Below are positions 20,408 through 26,177 of a stretch of DNA of 26,177 bases, piece by piece. The translations under genes and the position numbers were made by a program. Within the stretch, counting starts at the first letter, position 1, and each line of letters opens with the position of its first letter. Under the pieces are notes generated by a model. It did no database searches, was not told the origin of the DNA, and saw only the letters and a program-made list of their open reading frames with translations. The stretch covers positions 1 to 26,177 of the forward strand of contig JBBMKC010159093.1 in the NCBI GenBank assembly GCA_037834085.1, in the 5' to 3' direction. This stretch comes from Bipalium vagum (lineage: Eukaryota; Platyhelminthes; Tricladida; Geoplanidae).

Positions 20408-22305
20408 AACATTAATGATGTCAAATAATTTTAATTTTGATTTTTTTAGGATAATAAATATTTTTTTAATATAGGTTTCTTAACAGTCATGAAATTATTA
20501 AATATATAATAAAAAAATAATTATAATAAAAACTAAATATAATGAAAATTAATCAATTTAAAAAAAAAATTTATAATAAAGAAAAATGTATTTATAATAA
20601 AAAAATAAATATATAATAAAAAAGTAATTGTTAAAACCTATATGTATGAATTTTACAACTCTTTTTTCAAAAAAGATAAATAATCTCAATCAGAGAAAGA
20701 TTACCATAAAATTTACGTAGGATATTTCTTTAGAAATAAACAGGGAATTAAAATACACCACTGTAATCAGAATTGATTATTGAAATAAATAATTAATTTT
20801 TGAACTAATCCAATTCATTTTCATTTTTTTCTAAAAATTTGTTTATAATTTTATATATTAATTAACTGAAAAGTTTTTATCATATAATTATTGTTGTATG
20901 GGTTGTTAATTTATTAGTTTATTGATTAAAAACTCAGTGAACAGTAATATAAATCAACTTAATATTAAAATAATTGATATTATTATAAAAGAATTTTATT
21001 AAAAAAATTTGAAATTATTATTTATCTAAGTGAAATTAATTAAAACTGAAAAAATAATTTTCTTGTGATCAAAACAATAAATGTACTCATTTTAATGAAA
21101 TAGAGTATTAAAAGGCGTAATTACAAAAAAATTGAAACATTAGATTTTGAGATTTTCGAATTGCTCAAATTTAGTTTTAACATTGTTTAAATGTATCAAT
21201 TTGTAATATTTTTATCATATCACATTGGAAATCTTATTTTGTTATATCTGGTAATCTCCTTAAATTTTATTTAACTATAATATTTCACATTAATTTTAGG
21301 CTCTGAAAATCATGAAAAGCATAAAAATTAATCGATTGACATTTTTGTTCGAGTTCAAAATTAGACAGAAAAGCAACTGGTTCAAAATTAAGTTATAATT
21401 GTTGTGTGGGTGTCACTAAGTAACCCACTGTTCCCTGGTGTTATTTAAAATTCTATGGAGATGTTGAAAGCTTAACATTACTAATTGAAAACTAAAATCT
21501 AAGTTAACATAATTGGAGTTGTAGAAGATGTACATGTTGACCAAAACAGTATATTGCCATTTAGAGCCAATAAAAATGTTTGACCAGCTTAAAATATGGA
21601 TCAAAAGCTTTTATTTCTTTTGTACCAAACAAACAAACTTAAATATTTAAATAGAGTAATTTTCCTCTTAATGTGACTGAGAAATCAAAATATATATTAT
21701 AGTTTCTTTAGAAATCTTGAGATTTAATATGAAGATATCACTATAGTAGCCACTAAAAGTTAATAATAAACATAAATAAGTAACATATAATATGAAAAAT
21801 AAATAAGTATAATAAAAGATATTTAGCACCATAAAGTAATTATTTAGGGTTTCGTTTCAAATATTAGAATATTTCTGAACATGCAATAAAGACCTTAAAG
21901 TCTCTGGTTTTTCACTAGTATGAACTATTTTCTTTAGATGATGTTACTTACCTTACTTTATGTATAAATTAATAGAAAACAAGTACTCATCACCGAGTTT
22001 TGAGTGCTATCATCTATTTTAAACATAGGAATTTTGTTTTATTTATATTTTAGTATAAGTGTTTGTTAATCAATTCTTTGATATCTGAAAAAAATAGCTT
22101 AAACCTTGGGTAAATGAAAATTCTGAAGGCTCAATAATCAGCAAAATTTCTTAAAAAGGAAACTAGTTCCCTTATATGTTGAAAACGAATTAAGTACTTT
22201 TAGTTTTCATTATAAAGTTACCTTATTTATCATTTTTAATTTTATTCTTAATAATAACAAATAAAAATTCAGAAAATAATAATATAAGGCGACCATTGTA
22301 CTGGC

Positions 22306-22329
22306 TTGTTCTCAGGTTTGTTCTCAGGT
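22306..22329. repeat. two perfect 12-bp tandem copies
   Basis: TTGTTCTCAGGT occurs twice in direct succession, followed by a degenerate third copy TTAATCTCATT. Confidence 0.85.
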
Positions 22330-22450
22330 TTAATCTCATTCTATACAAATAAATAACATTATGATTAAGCCAGTTGATTCTTGACCTGATAAACCTTCAT
22401 AACCCTTTCAGCTTCGCTGAGCAGATGAGCAGCACCATATAGCTTTCATT

Positions 22451-22492
22451 TAATCAAAGATAAATATGAGTTATTTTATTTATCTTTGATTA
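22451..22492. repeat. perfect 16-bp hairpin
   Basis: TAATCAAAGATAAATA (22451-22466) pairs perfectly with TATTTATCTTTGATTA (22477-22492) across a 10-base loop. It lies about 270 bp upstream of the exon-like island. It could be a tiny transposon remnant or a stable RNA hairpin, with no further evidence for either. Confidence 0.85.
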
Positions 22493-22761
22493 TAACGTTA
22501 ATTTTTTCTCATCTAATAATAAAATCAATACTATAATTTTTGTAAAGATTATATTTTATGAAAAAAAATAAAATTCCCATTAAAAGATCAGAATGTGATG
22601 TTTCTTATTAAAAATCTTAAAGATAATAACAATTTTTACGAAAAATAAAATCATCCGAAAATATCTGAAAAATAAAGGGAAAATTTAATAAATTTAAACA
22701 AAGTCCATAAATCCTAAATTGCACATATTGTATTTTTCTCTCATTTCTCCCCAACAATTAG

Positions 22762-22851
22762 GCAGATATACAAAGTAGTAAAAAAGCATCTCGGAAATTT
22801 ATCTCCGGGAATTATTTCAAGCTTAAGAAACAGAAGGAGGACGATGTTTTG
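22762..22851 (+). CDS. candidate internal exon of an unrecognised host gene
   Basis: The pyrimidine tract TTTTTCTCTCATTTCTCCCC ends at an AG acceptor (22760-22761). It is followed by 90 bp that are open as 30 whole codons, beginning ADIQSSKKASRKFISGN, continuing YFKLKKQKEDDVL, and then meeting a good donor, G|GTACGT, at 22852. Base composition is much less AT-rich than its surroundings. The peptide is basic and hydrophilic; I do not recognise it. If the donor is not used, the frame runs on through VRLAAVEIGRMKIII to a stop at about 22900, which would make it a last exon. No neighbouring exon was found in the window, so introns would have to be long. Confidence 0.5.
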
Positions 22852-22901
22852 GTACGTTTAGCTGCGGTTGAAATAGGGAGAATGAAAATAATTATCTGAT
22901 A

Positions 22902-23703
22902 AAAAGGGGAATATTTCAGAAATTACAATCTGTATGAAACTGAAATCACTGGAATACAGTAAACTGGCAAAAAACGTTAAAAAGAATCATTATTTTTTAT
23001 CATTTTTCAATTATCAAAGCTTTTACAAATATTGAAAAAATCCAACCATTTAATTCTCAATGGAAATCATTCAGCAACAAGTTATGAGAAAATGTTGTAT
23101 GAGAAGAAAATCAATTTTGGAATTTTTTGTCCAATACATTAATAAAAGATTATTAAAGAAAATACAAAAAATTTAAATTTCATGGCAACCACAAAATTAA
23201 AAAATATTAATTGCAAATTTATTGAGATTTATGGAAGAAAAACCCAATGATTTTTGTGGAAGGCTTTAAATATTTACTTATACAAAAAATAAATTTATAT
23301 GAAGAAAGACATCTTATTTCTTTTTTATTTTTCTTTTAGAAACAGACTTCGAAAATAAGGAGTATCGTGAATTTGAGTAAATTCTGAAAAATCCTTTCCT
23401 TTCTTAAACTATTTTAGTAATTTAAAAAGACTGAATAATATATATATATATTTTTACAAAAGTTTTAATTTAATATCAGAGGTAACCCAGATAATTTGTG
23501 AAGTTTTTTGTTGTGTGAATTATGTATGTATAAAAATACCTGTCTTTTTTTTAAAAAAAATGGTTTTATAATGAAGTGTTATATTTTATCTTTATTGATT
23601 TTTTTGAATTGATCAATTTCTATAAAAATTAATATCTTTTTCTATTGTACATTCTATTGAAATCAATAAAAATGTAATTCGAGCACGTTTCCTCGATAAA
23701 TTC
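22902..23703. other. AT-rich stretch, no gene seen
   Basis: If 22762-22851 is an internal exon, this is probably intron. No other feature is supported. Confidence 0.45.
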
Positions 23704-23945
23704 AAAATGAGGTCTAACCCTTCAGAGGCATGTCGTGAGAAAAGTTTAGCGTCCGAAGATGATGCCTTAAAGAAGAGAACATCTCAAAAATGGTTTGCAA
23801 AATTTTGAACGGTGATGAGTCACTTGAAGATATGCACACTCTGGGAGACCATCATACATCAATGACGAAGACTTAAAAAAGTATTGAGAAAAATTCCAAA
23901 CTGTCATTCCAAGATTTATCCAAAAACGTTTTGTCAATAACGATA
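23704..23945 (+). mobile_element. mariner transposase N-terminal relic
   Basis: The strand encodes the helix-turn-helix half of a mariner transposase: DALKKRTSQKWFAKF, then NGDESLED, and one frame over SGRPSYINDEDLKK. This corresponds to the WFxKFRxGDxSLED...GRPxxIDDDxLK block of cecropia-type mariners. A further piece, NCHSKIYPKTFCQ, follows. A stop and a frameshift break it, and the catalytic half is absent because the sequence passes straight into AT-rich DNA at about 23945. No inverted repeat was identified at either side. Confidence 0.8.
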
Positions 23946-26104
23946 TTATTAAAATTTTTCATTAAAAATTTATTTATTTTAATTATGATAAAAATATTAT
24001 TTTTTAATATGATAATTTTTATTTTTCAAAATGTCATTTTGATAACGAAATGTTTTGAAAATTTTTTATTAATAATATTTTAAACCAATAGTTTTATTTA
24101 GCTTACAAAAATTGAAAAAATTAATTACTTAATATTATTATTATCATTACTATAATATTTATACTATCTCCTTATAACTATTTATTATATTACTATATAT
24201 TATATAGAATAAATGATTTCTAAATGATTAATTTTTATTAAACTTTTTCTTTCTTCAAACTTATACACAGAACTACAACTTTTTATTTTAATATATATTT
24301 TATATTAATTTATTAAGTTTATAAACATCAATTTTTGTTCAGTGGCTTTTCAAAATTAATTTTTTTAATTAATTATTAATTTTTATAGTGATAGTTTAGT
24401 CAAAGTAATTTCATAATTTTCTTTAAAAATCGGAAAAAGAAAATTTCTAATTTGCAGTTTACTATTATTAAAAAGTTGAAAAGAGAAATTTAATTAAAAT
24501 ATTTAATTTTTAAAATTAATTTAGTTGGAAAATTTAGATTTTTATATAACGTCAAAATTAAAGAAAAATATTTATAAAATATAAATTAAAAATATATTTC
24601 TTTAATAAGTATATTTAATAATAATAATAATAATAATAATAAAAATAATAATAAAATTATTTTAATCAATAATAAATGATATATTCTATAATTTTATATA
24701 TATGTATATATATATTCTATAATATAATATATTAAATCATTAAAAAAAATCTAAAAAATAAAATAGTTTGACATAATAATTTATTATTTAAACACATTTT
24801 AAATGTAAAATTAGCTTTATTTATGCCATATCGCGAGGGGGCTTATAAATATTGATTAACAATATTCTTTAGTATATATCTTCGAAATTTGTTAACATTA
24901 CAGTATAGGGGCGTATTTCTAATAAGCATTATAATAATGATAATAAAACATTGAAAAGAGAATGTGATATGTATAAAAGCGATACAACAACATCTGTTCA
25001 TTAATTTATTTTTATTAAATACATTTTGTTTTAATAAGATAAATTAAAATTAAAAGACAAAATTAAAAATTGTCATGTTTAGATGAATAGGTGAATACTG
25101 AATTGATTTTGTCTAGGTAGACTGTAATGAATGCTAAATTTTTTTGAAAGAAATCGAAGTCAATTTAACAATTAAAACAATATAATGATCTAAAAAAAAA
25201 TTTTTTACATTACAAAAAAAATATTTTCAATATGCATTTTTAACAAAGTTTCCATATTGAGCTTCTTAGATATAAAATGTGAGTGGGATATTTTTTTGTA
25301 AGATGATAACAAAACCGATTAAATATCCAAATAATAAATAAAAATGATACTTTGAAATTTGGACAAAAAAGTTTAAAAAAGAGCTGGACATGTCGTGAGT
25401 TGAGAGAAATGAAAACCTGTAAGACTAATACGACAAAAATATGGGGAATAAAATGTATGATTTGTAATACAAGATAAAAATACATTTAAAACAAAATAAA
25501 AAAAATTGAGGTTGAATTTGTAAAATAATTCACCAATTTTTCCCCAACATTGAATAAAAGAAAAATAGGGTATCCTTTTTTTTAAAGTTAAACATTCCAA
25601 CTTTGAGACAGGAATAAAAGGAAAAATACTTTGTAATATATATTGACATTGTTGTCAATAAACTTCATTCATAAAAAGTAATATATTAAGAAAATATTAT
25701 TTGCTTATAATAATATTTCCTCGAATAAATATTTCAAATATTTCGTGTCAAAAATTTCATTCAGACTTTATTTGTTTTAAAAACAATTAAATTAAAACAA
25801 ATATTTTTTTTTCATCCTTTTATTTACTTAAATTAATTCATTACTTTTTGGAATACGTTCTGTGGTAAACATCACCAGGTCCCGAAGATGATCAATATTT
25901 TGACCAGTTTTTTATAAGACGATATATGGAAAAATAGAAATATTTCAGTAAAAATATTTGATAAAAATGTGTAAACAAAATTCTGATTTCAGTCAGCAAC
26001 TGCTTGGAACATGTTAACAATTTTCAATAGATTTTTTTGTCGGCTAAATTCATATCAGAAATAATGCGTTTATTGATAATGGCATAACTATTTTCCTTTT
26101 TATT

Positions 26105-26105
<1 letters not shown>
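23946..26105. other. AT-rich stretch, no supported gene
   Basis: Contains two small GC patches (24831-24851 and 24903-24913) that I cannot interpret. Minus-strand frames at 25240-25485 and 25373-25600 are unrecognised and of chance length. The minus strand at about 25858-25915 reads TGQNIDHLRDLVMFTTERIP, faintly like the mariner ENVxxVRxLVxxDRR segment, but too short to call. Confidence 0.45.
24617..24656. repeat. (AAT)n microsatellite
   Basis: About 12 AAT units with one AAAAAT interruption. Confidence 0.9.

Positions 26106-26177
<72 letters not shown>
26106..26177. repeat. (TAA)n microsatellite running off the window end
   Basis: At least 23 uninterrupted TAA units reach the last base, so the true length is unknown. 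Confidence 0.97.

Larger units (their letters stand above)
19109..22300. other. long AT-rich stretch, no gene seen
   Basis: Apart from the small palindrome at 19406 and the imperfect repeat at 20341, no feature is supported. A 62-codon minus-strand frame at 21416-21604 has slightly raised GC but no recognisable domain. Confidence 0.5.

Noticed and set aside
25240-25600. Two overlapping minus-strand open frames of 75-81 codons
   Set aside because: Rich in F, L and I as expected from AT-rich DNA, with no signal peptide, domain or splice context.
25858-25915. Minus-strand TGQNIDHLRDLV string, faintly mariner-like
   Set aside because: No flanking mariner motifs in either direction.
1-26177. tRNA, rRNA, CRISPR, LTR or Polinton-type elements
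   Set aside because: I looked for cloverleaf motifs, regular spacer arrays, long terminal repeats and reverse transcriptase, capsid or envelope-like motifs on both strands and saw none.

Overview
This window is very AT-rich animal DNA (about four-fifths A+T by eye). It is gene-poor and intron-bearing, littered with TTA/AAT microsatellites and decayed Tc1/mariner-type DNA transposons. The best-supported host genes are two short secreted-protein genes. The amidated FRL-type peptides of one are a style I associate with flatworms and other lophotrochozoans, so an AT-rich invertebrate, possibly a flatworm, is my best guess. The species cannot be read from the sequence.

Layout. 484-851 is a short pogo/Tigger-like element with a 15-bp subterminal tandem array. 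1261-1992 (+) is an intact 243-codon gene for a predicted secreted protein with twelve cysteines, eleven intervals of 10 or 11 residues (ten of them exactly 11). This is the most unusual item in the window. Microsatellites follow at 2104-2164 and 3991-4227. Mariner relics lie at 2825-3275 (-), 5195-5650 (+) and 5968-6890 (+). 7588-7861 (-) is the last exon of a neuropeptide precursor that would release two ARYFRL-amide and one AKYFRL-amide peptides. It has an intron acceptor at its upstream edge; its first exon was not located. An internally deleted mariner (228 bp, both inverted repeats) sits at 8459-8686, and a second of the same design (276 bp) at 15599-15874.

The 11.2-12.4 kb stretch is an old tandem duplication. 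12557-12815 looks like a Tc1-type relic. 17893-19108 (-) is a near full-length but heavily broken mariner with matching ends, and 23704-23945 (+) holds only a mariner N-terminus. An exon-like island at 22762-22851 (+) has good splice signals and 30 open codons, and suggests a host gene with long introns. 16682-16906 is a weaker island of raised GC and open frame.

The genes do not form a pathway. The two secreted-protein genes lie about 5.6 kb apart with only dead transposons between them. Most of the remaining sequence (roughly 9.4-11.1, 13.4-15.6, 19.1-22.3 and 24-26 kb) shows no gene I can support.
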